Of a stretch of 64,000 nt of DNA, positions 34,247 to 42,573 are shown piece by piece (position 1 is the stretch's first letter; each line of letters starts with the position of its first letter). The stretch lies in contig NZ_JADOEP010000003.1 in NCBI RefSeq assembly GCF_016745275.1, positions 62,001-126,000 of the forward strand, in the 5' to 3' direction. The translations under genes were made by a program, and so were the position numbers. The DNA is from Enterococcus sp. BWB1-3. GTDB taxonomy: Bacteria; Bacillota; Bacilli; Lactobacillales; Enterococcaceae. The notes beneath the pieces are model-generated. The model was not told where the DNA came from. It searched no databases and saw nothing but the letters and a program-made list of their open reading frames with translations.

Positions 34247-34597
34247 ATGCCAATTAAAATCAACGATCTTACCTTACCAAAAGAAAAACTCGAAAAAGAA
34301 TATCAAGTTGTCAATATTACTCGCTGGCAAAAAGATGGAGAAATTCTAGGTTGGAGTTATGAATGTATCCTACCAAAACTCCGCTACGAAAAAATCAATG
34401 TCAAAGTCAAATCTGAAAATCCTATAATCACTCTGGAAGAGCTTACCCAACAAGGTTTAGCCATGGTTACATTTGCCAATTTAGTGATTGCACCTTGGGG
34501 TCGCTCTAACGGTCAATTTGTCAGCTATGGTTTATCAGCCACGGCAGATGCGGCAACCTTGATTCCGAAAAAACAAGGTAACCCTACGCAAAACTAA
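34247..34597 (+). CDS. Conserved element protein, unknown
   Basis: 116 aa, RBS AAGGAGG. Beta-rich sequence ('YQVVNITRWQKDGEILGWSYECILPKLRYEKINVKV') in the position of the first gene of many Firmicute integrative elements, ahead of rep. It might be a single-strand DNA-binding-like or processing accessory protein; not recognised with certainty. Under direct control of the operator array. Confidence 0.5.
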   Translation: MPIKINDLTLPKEKLEKEYQVVNITRWQKDGEILGWSYECILPKLRYEKINVKVKSENPIITLEELTQQGLAMVTFANLVIAPWGRSNGQFVSYGLSATADAATLIPKKQGNPTQN

Positions 34598-34601
34598 TTT
34601 T

Positions 34602-34693
34602 CCTATGGGTTTGTTGGGTGGTTAGGACGAAACGGCGAGGCAGCGCCCACAGAGCCGTTTCTGTCCGTTAAAACCGCCCAATAAACACATAGG
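34602..34693. repeat. 92-nt long imperfect hairpin upstream of rep (candidate replication origin)
   Basis: CCTATGGGTTTGTTGGG... at the left pairs with ...CCCAATAAACACATAGG at the right, and the inner arms include AAACGGC / GCCGTTT. Overall about 36 nt per arm with few mismatches and a GC-rich loop, much more GC-rich than its surroundings. Position just before a rolling-circle rep gene suggests a double-strand origin or transfer/nick site; an RNA role is also possible. Confidence 0.65.
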
Positions 34694-34802
34694 CTGGAAG
34701 GACTGCTTTGCAGGACTTCCCCTTAACTTGATTTATAGAACAACATCAGGCGAAAAATGATGGTTCTTTGACAACTGAATACACATCAAGGAGTGATGAT
34801 TT

Positions 34803-35648
34803 TTGAAAGCTTATAATCAGAAAATCATTGAAACTCCCACGTACCTTGAAATTTATGATTATGAAGCAATCATTACTCCTAAACAAAAAGCAGGAAATAT
34901 TGAAATCAATCCAAAACGAAAAAAAGAATTAGCTTGGCTTTATGAAGAAGAAAATCCAACTAGCGATAAAAGAAAAAACTATGATGAACTATCTGCTCAA
35001 GGGCAATACGACAGCTTAAAACGAAAACAAAAATACTATCAAAATATGCGCTTTGAAATCGCCAGACTCGTGGATATGAACTTTGACAATCAGACAAAAT
35101 TTTTAACCCTCACTTTCAGAGAAAACATTCAAGACATTGCCTATGCGAATAATGAATTCAAAAAATTTATCAAACGACTAAACTACGAACTCTATCACAC
35201 AAAAAAAGCAAACCTGAAATACCTTGCCACGTGGGAAAAACAAGAACGAGGCGCCATCCATTATCACATCATCCTGTTTGACTTTCCTTTTATCTCTATC
35301 AATCGCCTTACTACCATCTGGGGACATGGATTTGTCAAAATCAACAAGATTGATGTGGATAGCATCGAAAATCGCGGGCGCTATATCAGTAAATATTTTG
35401 AGAAGGACTTGGATATGAAAGAGCATAAGAAAAAAGCATTCTTCAAATCCCGCAACCTCAAAGTACCCAGCGTCACAAAGCAACTCGTGGATCAACCTTT
35501 TGACATCACAAATCAAGAGGTACTTTATACCAATGAGTATCTCGTAAGACGTCCAATATTTTACAGTGCGATAAATGAAGGTGGAACTCCTGAACAAGTG
35601 ATGGATTTTCAAGAAAGCACTGTTCACTATACCAAGATAAAAAAATAA
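34803..35648 (+). CDS. Rolling-circle replication initiator (HUH Rep)
   Basis: 281 aa, TTG start with AAGGAG upstream. HUH motif 'ERGAIHYHIILFDFP' and the Tyr motif 'GRYISKYFEKDLD' are both present, with a preceding 'FLTLTFRENIQDIAYANNEFKKFI' typical of Rep_1/phage-type initiators. It nicks the element's origin and could allow autonomous replication after excision or act in mobilisation. No separate relaxase gene is present in the element. Confidence 0.8.
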   Translation: MKAYNQKIIETPTYLEIYDYEAIITPKQKAGNIEINPKRKKELAWLYEEENPTSDKRKNYDELSAQGQYDSLKRKQKYYQNMRFEIARLVDMNFDNQTKFLTLTFRENIQDIAYANNEFKKFIKRLNYELYHTKKANLKYLATWEKQERGAIHYHIILFDFPFISINRLTTIWGHGFVKINKIDVDSIENRGRYISKYFEKDLDMKEHKKKAFFKSRNLKVPSVTKQLVDQPFDITNQEVLYTNEYLVRRPIFYSAINEGGTPEQVMDFQESTVHYTKIKK

Positions 35649-35687
35649 TTCATTATTCCCTACGCAAAATTCAAAGGAAGTGAGAAT

Positions 35688-35963
35688 ATGACCGAAATGA
35701 AAATTTTACTCAGCGATGATCAGATGGGAATCATTTCTACTCAACTATCTGATTTAATCACAACTGAAATCGAAAAAATTAAGACACAGGAAAACCTGCA
35801 ACATCGCTATATGAATAAGAAGCAGACTTGTAACTATTTACAAGTTTCCAATAATACGTTAGATGGCTGGATTAAAGATGGCTTGCCCCTTATTCAAATC
35901 CACGGATCAAATAGATTTGACCGTATCGCCATTGATCAATGGCTAGCAAGCCTAGCAAAATAA
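35688..35963 (+). CDS. xis: Excisionase-like HTH protein
   Basis: 91 aa with a C-terminal MerR/Xis-type HTH 'MNKKQTCNYLQVSNNTLDGWIKDGLPLIQIHGSNRFDRIAIDQWL'. Lies between rep and int. Probably the directionality factor of the integrase. Confidence 0.75.
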   Translation: MTEMKILLSDDQMGIISTQLSDLITTEIEKIKTQENLQHRYMNKKQTCNYLQVSNNTLDGWIKDGLPLIQIHGSNRFDRIAIDQWLASLAK

Positions 35964-36028
35964 TTCCGACATCGTTATACTCCATATATAGTATTTGATT
36001 TCGGCTCGCAAATTCGGAGGGAAATACT

Positions 36029-37324
36029 ATGGCAATTAGCAAAACAGAAAATGAGACTTACCGTTTACGGCTTTACTATCCACAAGATATCCAAGAGATG
36101 ATAGGTGTAAACAAACTTTATTCCAAAACTTTCAAAACTAGAAAGGAGGCAAAAGAAGCAGAAATTGATTTTTATGCCAAAATTAAAGAGCTACGGGAAA
36201 ACAAAGAAAAGAATGCTTTTGAACTAGGTGGCGAAGCACTGTTCAAAGATTTCTATGAAGATATCTGGATTGATGCTTATACAGCTGGCTTAACTTCTCG
36301 AAACACAAAGTCTCCTACTCCTGTCACAATCGCGAATACAAAAGATATTTTTCGACTTCACATCTTACCAATGTTTGGAAAATACACATTGAACTATCTG
36401 AATCAAAACAAAGCCTTTGTTCTAAAAATTATGACTCAAAAGGCTGCCGAATACGCAAACTTCAAAATACTACGTAGCTACGTTAATTCTATTTTTGATT
36501 GGGCAGAAGAGCTTGAATACATCGAACGGAATAAACTAGAAAAATCGCTCAAACGGATCAACGCTACTAAGAAAAACCAACTGCAAGAAGCTAAAAAAGA
36601 AGAAGACTTGTACCTTTCCTTTGAACAACTTCAAGAATGGCTAACTGCCGTCCAAAGTGATTATGAAAGTGGGCAATTGACTTTACAGGACTATGTATTA
36701 TTTCTAACCACCTTCTTTTTGTCTGATCGCAAATCAGAAACTTACGCCATCAAATGGAAGAACGTGAATTTCACTACTTCCCAGATTATGATTGGCAAAG
36801 CCTTGGATAAATTCGGCAATGAAAAAAGCACAAAAGGGAATAAAACGACAATTTTCCATATTCCGAATGAACTAAAGCAATTACTTCAACAGTGGAAAGT
36901 CCAACAAAAAGAAGAACTAGCTCAATTTGAAATCGAACAAACCGAAGAGCAGCTACTCTTTACCTTCTTTGATGATAAAGGGAATATCAATCAAAGACTT
37001 CATACAGATTATTTGAACTACCGTATGAAATCCATTGAGCGACGACATAAGCACCTTACCCATGCGACTCCACACAAGTTACGACATACTGGGGCAACTT
37101 TAGCCAAACAAGCTGGTGTCGCTCTAGAACAGATTTCTGAAGCATTGACTCACAGCGATACAAACATCACAAGAACTTATGTAAATACACCAAATGTGAT
37201 TCAAATGCCTATTGGAGAAATTGCCTATCGTAAATTGTCTCAAAAAGAGTCAGACCGGAATGGTGTCAACAATGGTGTCAACTCAAAAAAAGACGCTTCG
37301 CAAAATGAATTACGAAACGCCTGA
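36029..37324 (+). CDS. int: Tyrosine integrase of the BREX element
   Basis: 431 aa, Tn916/phage-type. N-terminal arm-binding domain ('YRLRLYYPQDIQEMIGVNKLYSKTFKTRKEA'), core-binding domain, and catalytic residues in 'FFLSDRKSETYAIKW', 'TPHKLRHTGATLAKQ' and 'LTHSDTNITRTYVNTP' (Tyr nucleophile). Its stop is 22 bp from the rpsI stop codon. It should recombine the 50-bp rpsI-end repeats and excise the 14-kb element. Confidence 0.9.
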   Translation: MAISKTENETYRLRLYYPQDIQEMIGVNKLYSKTFKTRKEAKEAEIDFYAKIKELRENKEKNAFELGGEALFKDFYEDIWIDAYTAGLTSRNTKSPTPVTIANTKDIFRLHILPMFGKYTLNYLNQNKAFVLKIMTQKAAEYANFKILRSYVNSIFDWAEELEYIERNKLEKSLKRINATKKNQLQEAKKEEDLYLSFEQLQEWLTAVQSDYESGQLTLQDYVLFLTTFFLSDRKSETYAIKWKNVNFTTSQIMIGKALDKFGNEKSTKGNKTTIFHIPNELKQLLQQWKVQQKEELAQFEIEQTEEQLLFTFFDDKGNINQRLHTDYLNYRMKSIERRHKHLTHATPHKLRHTGATLAKQAGVALEQISEALTHSDTNITRTYVNTPNVIQMPIGEIAYRKLSQKESDRNGVNNGVNSKKDASQNELRNA

Positions 37325-37346
37325 AAGTACTGATATGAAGCTGTTT

Positions 37347-37396
37347 TTAACGTTTAGAGAATTGTGAAGCTTTACGAGCTTTCTTAAGACCTGGTT
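37347..37396. repeat. rpsI-end attachment site copy A (in the functional gene)
   Basis: The last 50 bp of rpsI. Copies lie at 23269 and 16504. The element restores the S9 C-terminus when it inserts. Confidence 0.85.
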
Positions 37397-37739
37397 TTTT
37401 ACGTTCAACCATACGTGCGTCACGAGTAAGTAACCCAGCGCGTTTCAGAGCTGAACGGAAGTCAGGATCTACTTCCAACAATGCACGAGCGATTCCGTGA
37501 CGGATCGCACCTGATTGTCCAGCGTATCCTCCACCGTTTACGTTTACGATTACATCGTAAGCGCCTTTTGTTTCAGTAACGCCGAATGGCTGATTGATTA
37601 CTTCACGCAAGTCAGCGTGTGGAATATATTCTTCAACATCTTTTTTGTTTACAGTAATTTTACCAGTTCCTGGTACTAAACGTACGCGGGCAACTGCATT
37701 TTTACGACGGCCAGTGCCGATATATTGAACTTGTGCCAA
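37347..37739 (-). CDS. rpsI: 30S ribosomal protein S9
   Basis: 130 aa, full length. '[25 protein letters not shown]' at the N-terminus and the conserved C-terminal '[17 protein letters not shown]', whose terminal Arg reaches the P-site tRNA. Co-transcribed with rplM (13 nt gap). The 3' end serves as the chromosomal attachment site for the integrative elements on its left. Confidence 0.98.
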   Translation of the reverse strand: MAQVQYIGTGRRKNAVARVRLVPGTGKITVNKKDVEEYIPHADLREVINQPFGVTETKGAYDVIVNVNGGGYAGQSGAIRHGIARALLEVDPDFRSALKRAGLLTRDARMVERKKPGLKKARKASQFSKR

Positions 37740-37752
37740 TGAATTTCCCTCC

Positions 37753-38196
37753 TTAAATTAGGTTTGTAATATCTAATACTTCTGGTTGTTGTGCAGCATG
37801 TGGATGCTCAGCTTCGCCGTATACGTGTAACTTAGTAAGCTGCTTGCGGCCTAAAGTGTTTTTAGGAAGCATGCCTTTTACTGAATTTTCGATCAAGCGA
37901 CGAGAATTTTTCTCACGCAGTTCTCCAGCAGTAACAGATTTCAAACCGCCTGGGTATTGGCTGTGACGATAGTAAATTTTATCAGAAGCTTTATTACCAG
38001 TTAATTTAATTTTGTCAGCATTGATGACAATTACAAAATCTCCAGTATCCACATGTGGTGTGAATGTTGGTTTATTTTTTCCACGTAGTATAGATGCTAC
38101 AACTGTTGAAAGGCGTCCCATAGGAACATCAGTTGCGTCTACTACATACCATTTACGTTCTACTTCGCCAGCTTTGGCCATATATGTTGTACGCAC
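37753..38196 (-). CDS. rplM: 50S ribosomal protein L13
   Basis: 147 aa starting at a GTG (38194-38196) behind GGAGG, giving the usual enterococcal N-terminus [21 protein letters not shown] longer frame to 38331 only reads the leader. '[20 protein letters not shown]' and '[21 protein letters not shown]' are typical L13 segments. First gene of the rplM-rpsI operon. Confidence 0.97.
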   Translation of the reverse strand: MRTTYMAKAGEVERKWYVVDATDVPMGRLSTVVASILRGKNKPTFTPHVDTGDFVIVINADKIKLTGNKASDKIYYRHSQYPGGLKSVTAGELREKNSRRLIENSVKGMLPKNTLGRKQLTKLHVYGEAEHPHAAQQPEVLDITNLI

Positions 38197-38275
38197 GTTT
38201 CTTTCCTCCAATTTTCGTTTCGATGTTTGACATACACTTGAGTTTCCGGGGCTCTTGTGGGGCAAACAATACCAT
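38197..38275 (-). promoter_or_regulatory. rplM leader (candidate L13 autoregulatory leader)
   Basis: About 75 nt of untranslated leader with a GC-rich core (GCCCCACAAGAGCCCCGG) and GTTTG / CAAAC pairing, in the position of the L13 leader known from Firmicutes. Identification by position and structure only. Confidence 0.5.
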
Positions 38276-38280
38276 TTAAC

Positions 38281-38309
38281 ATAATACCTTCTATTCCCTG
38301 CAATGTCAA
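38281..38309 (-). promoter_or_regulatory. rplM-rpsI promoter
   Basis: Minus strand TTGACA (38304-38309), 17-bp spacer, TATTAT (38281-38286). Confidence 0.75.
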
Positions 38310-38574
38310 TGAATTTATGCAGTTTTCTCACCTTTTTTCAATGATTTTTTGCCCAATTTTCACTGTTTTACAAGTTTTCCTTTCTATTCTGACTTTTCTA
38401 AAAAGAAACTAATGATCCATCTATCAACAGAATTTTTACATCTCCGATTATTCCGACATTGCTTACTTTTCTTTTATTATTATAACAGTCCTTTTCTTAA
38501 TGTCAGCAGGCTTCCTGAGCTGAAAACCACAAATATTTTTTGTCATTTAAACAGCTATTTTCAATTTATTACTA

Positions 38575-39156
38575 TCAATATTTCCCTGATTCTTTGTTCT
38601 TTTCCCAGTCTTCAATTGTTAATCCTTTAATAATATCCGTCACTATTTTATCTTTATCAATTCTGGATTTTGGTAATCGTCCTTCTTTTTTCATCCCGAT
38701 TTTATCCAACACTCGCCCTGAGTTGTGATTTGTTTCATCATATTTAGCAAAGATTCGTTGAAGCTGCAGTTTTTCAAAACCAAATGCCATTAAAAGAATA
38801 CAAGCTTCCGGCACCAGTCCCTGTCCCCAGAACTTTTTATTTAATGTATAACCAATTTCCGCATTCTTGTTCAGCATATCTACCCGCAGATCAATTGAGC
38901 CGATCATTTTTCTATTTTTCTTCAACTCAATCGCATACTTGCCTAATGGATCAGCAATAAAATAATTTGCAATGACTACTTTTGTTTCTGTAAAATCTCT
39001 ATGGGTAGGAAAAACATACTTGGTATTTTCTTCGTCTGACGCATATTCATGCATATCTCCCGCATCGCTCATGGAAAGCGGGCGCAACAATAACCGTTTA
39101 CTTTCCAACTGCTGATTTTCAGCTAAAATCAATTTATACTCTAATGTCGCTTCCAT
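38575..39156 (-). CDS. RimJ/RimL-type GNAT acetyltransferase
   Basis: 193 aa. Family pattern 'LESKRLLLRPLSMSDAGDMHEYASDEENTKYV' at the start, 'IGSIDLRVDMLNKNAEIGYTLNKKFWGQGLVPEACILLMAFGFEKL' (acetyl-CoA-binding loop Q-G-x-x-x-E-A) and 'NHNSGRVLDKIGMKKEG'. Acetylates an N-terminal or small-molecule amine; substrate cannot be told. Single gene, divergent from the amidase. Confidence 0.85.
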   Translation of the reverse strand: MEATLEYKLILAENQQLESKRLLLRPLSMSDAGDMHEYASDEENTKYVFPTHRDFTETKVVIANYFIADPLGKYAIELKKNRKMIGSIDLRVDMLNKNAEIGYTLNKKFWGQGLVPEACILLMAFGFEKLQLQRIFAKYDETNHNSGRVLDKIGMKKEGRLPKSRIDKDKIVTDIIKGLTIEDWEKNKESGKY

Positions 39157-39301
39157 TTCATCTTCCCAACTTTCATTTGTTTTATGTCTACTTTAGCGAA
39201 ATGAGTGCTAAACCTCAAGCGTTGTTCTCCATTATTTTAAGTCATCTTTAAGCTTAACCAAGTATCTTTAATTTATCCCACAGAATGAAGAGGTTCCATC
39301 G

Positions 39302-40249
39302 ATGAAGAAAAAATACCTAAATACCTTATTCTTACTAGTAGTTTTATTGAGTGTCAGTTCTGCTTTCTACTATCTGAGATTACAGTCCCCGATAATAAAA
39401 AGCAGCGCTGCCAGTCAGGAAACAGCTTTTGAGGTAACACAAACTCAACTGGCCGCTGCCAAAACTTCTGCTAATCAAACGATGATCACCGCTGTGCAGA
39501 TGGGACCTGAGGATAGTCCATTATACAGCCAGCCCGACAGCAGCAGTGAAGAAATTGCTCTAGTTACTCGAGGCGAGTATATGGAATACTTGGATACTGA
39601 AAACGGCTGGTATCACGTGATTGTCAACAATGAATATGAAGGCTATGTTTCCAGCTTATACAGCGAAAAATATTCAATAAATATGCCAGTCACACCTACT
39701 TCTCCGGAAGGTGCCGTTGTTGTTCTGAATCCCGGCCATGGTGGTGAGGATACTGGTGCGCTTAGTAACGATGAGTATTATTATGAAAAAGACGTTACCC
39801 TTTCTACCGCTCAGGTGATTCAGGAAACACTTGAGACAGCCGGATTTACGGTCATTTTGACTAGAGATTCAGATATTACCGAATCACTGGATGATATTTG
39901 TGCGGACAGTATTGATAATCATGCTGATTTTTTTATCAGTCTTCACTATGATTCAACGGAATATATGAATGATGCTTCTGGAACTACAACCTACTACTAT
40001 TACAATACCTATAAAGAACTGGCGGAAACAGTAAATGACGCCTTAGCTTCTACACTTCCACTGGAAAATCGCGGCGTTGAAGTCGGAAATTATCAGGTTC
40101 TACGTGAAAATACCCGTCCATCACTGCTTTTAGAGCTGGGTTACATGAACAATGACTACGATCAGTGGACCTTTATGACAGAAAGCTATCAACAGCAGGT
40201 AGCTGATGCTTTATTGGAAGCTCTGACAGAATATATCCAAGCGGCATAA
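39302..40249 (+). CDS. N-acetylmuramoyl-L-alanine amidase with SH3 domain
   Basis: 315 aa. N-terminal signal anchor (about 5-25), bacterial SH3 domain (about 62-120, 'GEYMEYLDTENGWYHVIVNNEYEGYVSSLY'), Amidase_3 domain (about 138-312) with zinc ligands in 'VLNPGHGGEDTGA', 'YYEKDVTLS' and 'FFISLHYDS' and the catalytic Glu in 'LLLELGYMNN'. Cuts the lactyl-peptide link of peptidoglycan during wall turnover or cell separation. The SH3 domain probably binds wall peptides. Confidence 0.9.
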   Translation: MKKKYLNTLFLLVVLLSVSSAFYYLRLQSPIIKSSAASQETAFEVTQTQLAAAKTSANQTMITAVQMGPEDSPLYSQPDSSSEEIALVTRGEYMEYLDTENGWYHVIVNNEYEGYVSSLYSEKYSINMPVTPTSPEGAVVVLNPGHGGEDTGALSNDEYYYEKDVTLSTAQVIQETLETAGFTVILTRDSDITESLDDICADSIDNHADFFISLHYDSTEYMNDASGTTTYYYYNTYKELAETVNDALASTLPLENRGVEVGNYQVLRENTRPSLLLELGYMNNDYDQWTFMTESYQQQVADALLEALTEYIQAA

Positions 40250-40383
40250 CCTAGGCAAACCAATTAAAATTACGCTATCCTTCGCCTTTAATTTGAAAAA
40301 TAAAGGTAAGACACATTTCATATACAGTATTTCTCCATGACTTTTGATTATACTTATCAATAAAAAGTTATGGAGGTTTTTTT

Positions 40384-41313
40384 ATGGAACAATGGATTTC
40401 AAAATTTTTAACATACAAAGGAACATATCACAATCTGTCTTCACGAACAATCAAAGCATATAAATCAGATCTTTATCTTTTAAATGACTACTGTACCCTG
40501 CAAAATATCGAATTGACGGACGGTATCCTCCCCTTTATCAATGAGCTCAATCATGAGAAAAAACTAAAAGCAACCTCCTTAAAAAGGAAATTAATCACTT
40601 ACCGCATGTTCTATAGATACTTGTTAAATAATCAAGTAGTTGTGAAAAACCAGCAGTTTGAAGGAGCACGTTTAAGTTATCCTATTCCAAAAAAGATGCC
40701 AAAAACTCTAAAAATTACAGAAATCAATCATCTTTTATCAACAATGTATGAGCGAATACATAACCCGACAGTCAGCTCTTATCAAAAAGGGAACTGCATA
40801 CGGGATACTGCACTCTTGGAACTGCTGATTTCAACAGGTATTCGCATCAGCGAAGCTAGCAATATCCAGCTAAATGATTACGATCAATCTGATCACTCAC
40901 TTTTAATCCATGGAAAAAATCGAAAAGAGCGGTTAATCTACCTTTCCAGCAACGAAGCAGCAGAAGCCATCGCAGCCTATTTAAAAATCAGAGACAGGTT
41001 CCATCCTAAAGACAACAGTCTTTTCGTCAATAAATATGGAAAGCAGCTTTCTATCTATGGCATTGAAGATATTTTTTCAAAATACTTAAGGCTGGCAAAT
41101 ATCGAAAGTACCGCAACACCTCATTATCTACGACACACTTTTGCAACCGAACTATTAAACAATGGTGCCAACATAAGAGAAGTACAGGAGCTGCTGGGAC
41201 ACTCCAGCATCGTAACCACTCAGATTTATACAGAAGTATCGCTAAAACGAAAACGACATGTGCTGGATACCTATAATTACCGAAATTCAATGAACATAAA
41301 AACCTCCAAATAA
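40384..41313 (+). CDS. XerC/XerD-like tyrosine recombinase, candidate invertase
   Basis: 309 aa. SAM-like N-terminal domain ('FLTYKGTYHNLSSRTIKAYKSDLYLLNDY') and a complete catalytic domain: Arg in 'LISTGIRISEASNI', 'HYLRHTFATELL', 'LLGHSSIVTTQIYTEVS' (Tyr). No AP2-type arm-binding domain, so it resembles Xer proteins and the small recombinases that run DNA inversions, not phage integrases. Its TAA stop lies inside a 28-bp site that recurs inverted at 44908. Own RBS (TGGAGG). Confidence 0.85.
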   Translation: MEQWISKFLTYKGTYHNLSSRTIKAYKSDLYLLNDYCTLQNIELTDGILPFINELNHEKKLKATSLKRKLITYRMFYRYLLNNQVVVKNQQFEGARLSYPIPKKMPKTLKITEINHLLSTMYERIHNPTVSSYQKGNCIRDTALLELLISTGIRISEASNIQLNDYDQSDHSLLIHGKNRKERLIYLSSNEAAEAIAAYLKIRDRFHPKDNSLFVNKYGKQLSIYGIEDIFSKYLRLANIESTATPHYLRHTFATELLNNGANIREVQELLGHSSIVTTQIYTEVSLKRKRHVLDTYNYRNSMNIKTSK

Positions 41314-41335
41314 CTATAAATTATTTGGAGGTTTT
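41299..41335. repeat. Left inversion site, palindrome with 15-bp perfect arms
   Basis: Arms AAAACCTCCAAATAA / TTATTTGGAGGTTTT around CTATAAA. Positions 41307-41334 are identical, in reverse complement, to 44908-44935. The site contains the recombinase stop codon and the RBS (GGAGG) of the next gene. It could also act as a terminator for the recombinase mRNA. Confidence 0.75.
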
Positions 41336-41340
41336 AGGTC

Positions 41341-42573
41341 ATGCTAGAAAAGCTAGAAGGATACCAACAATTTAAAAAAATTAATCATCAATTTACACAA
41401 AGTAAGCAAAAGACACTACCACTCTGTGCAGCTGAAAATAGAATCTCTGCTTTCGCAAAATTACCTTTGTCAAGCGATTACCAAGAACGCTATATAATGG
41501 ATGGCTTATTAAATTTTAATCCCCAGAATAATTTCATTGGGAGTTCTTATTTGCATGAAATCTATCAATTAATAAATTACCAATGTAAGAAGCTTTACTC
41601 ATGCAACTATGCGGATGCTAGAACTTTATCAGGAATGAACTGTGTGACTAGCTTGTTAATGTCTATTACTACACTCGGAGATAAAATAATGGTTTCAGAT
41701 AGTTCTAATGGAGGACATCAGTCTATGAAAATTGTTTGTGAGCGCTTGGGTTTGGAAATCATAGATATGCCTTATGATTATGAAAGCTTCAATCTTGATT
41801 ATGACAAAATTTATGATCTTTTAAAAGAAAATGAAATCAAGTTTTTCTTATTTGCACCCTCAGATATTATCTTCCCACCTGATTTTAGCCGGTTAAAATT
41901 ACCTGAGCATGCACTCTTTTTATATGATGCTAGTCAAACATTAGGATTGATTGCTGGTAAACAATTACCAAACCCACTCAACAGCATTGAAAATCTTGTC
42001 TTATTTGGCGGAACCCATAAAACAATTCCAGGCCCCGCAAAAGGTCTAATCATGACTAATAATAAAGAAATTGCAAAACAAATTGACGAAACAATTAGTC
42101 CTAAGTATGTAAGACATACACAAATGCATCAAGTTGTAAGCTTACTTTTTTCATTATTTGAATTAGAAGTGTTTGGGGAATCTTATTCTGTAAAAATTCT
42201 TGATTATGCTAATAGATTAGCCAGAGGTTTAGCGTCATGCGGCTTTACTATTCCACAAATCAATAACGAGTATACTAAAACACATCAGGTCTTTATTCAA
42301 ACATCTGAAGCTGAAATGAATACAATCTACAAAAATGCTTTTTTAAACGAGGTCACTCTTAACAAAAAAAGTAAAAAATTATTTCATAATCATGGTATTC
42401 GTTTAGGTACACAAGAAATAGCCCGATTAGCTTGGAACCAAGATCCTATTGAAAACACTATTCAAATTATTTTATCTTTGCTTGCTGACCCAACGATTAC
42501 GAAGAAACTGATGAAACAATTAACTATTCCTTCTGAATTGAATTTCACTTTTAAAACAAGGGGAGAATTCTAG
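41341..42573 (+). CDS. SHMT-like PLP-dependent enzyme
   Basis: 410 aa, fold-type I, serine hydroxymethyltransferase family. 'TLPLCAAENRISAFAKLPL' corresponds to the SHMT 'IPSENxxS' segment, 'SGMNCVTSLLMSITTLGDKIMVSDSSNGGHQS' to the PLP/substrate region, 'LYDASQTLGLIAG' carries the PLP-contacting Asp, and 'VLFGGTHKTIPGPAKGLI' the Schiff-base Lys. It is too divergent to be the housekeeping GlyA; related enzymes act on unusual amino-acid or aldehyde substrates. Its RBS lies in the left inversion site, and its 3' end overlaps the convergent ATPase gene by 23 bp. Confidence 0.7.
   Translation: MLEKLEGYQQFKKINHQFTQSKQKTLPLCAAENRISAFAKLPLSSDYQERYIMDGLLNFNPQNNFIGSSYLHEIYQLINYQCKKLYSCNYADARTLSGMNCVTSLLMSITTLGDKIMVSDSSNGGHQSMKIVCERLGLEIIDMPYDYESFNLDYDKIYDLLKENEIKFFLFAPSDIIFPPDFSRLKLPEHALFLYDASQTLGLIAGKQLPNPLNSIENLVLFGGTHKTIPGPAKGLIMTNNKEIAKQIDETISPKYVRHTQMHQVVSLLFSLFELEVFGESYSVKILDYANRLARGLASCGFTIPQINNEYTKTHQVFIQTSEAEMNTIYKNAFLNEVTLNKKSKKLFHNHGIRLGTQEIARLAWNQDPIENTIQIILSLLADPTITKKLMKQLTIPSELNFTFKTRGEF

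Noticed and set aside
38197..38331. N-terminal extension of L13
   Set aside because: The stretch is the promoter and leader; L13 begins at the GTG at 38196 with RBS and the conserved MRTTYMAK start.
41299..41335. Palindrome explained only as the recombinase terminator
   Set aside because: Termination is possible, but it does not explain the exact 28-bp inverted copy 3.6 kb away at the start of another gene.
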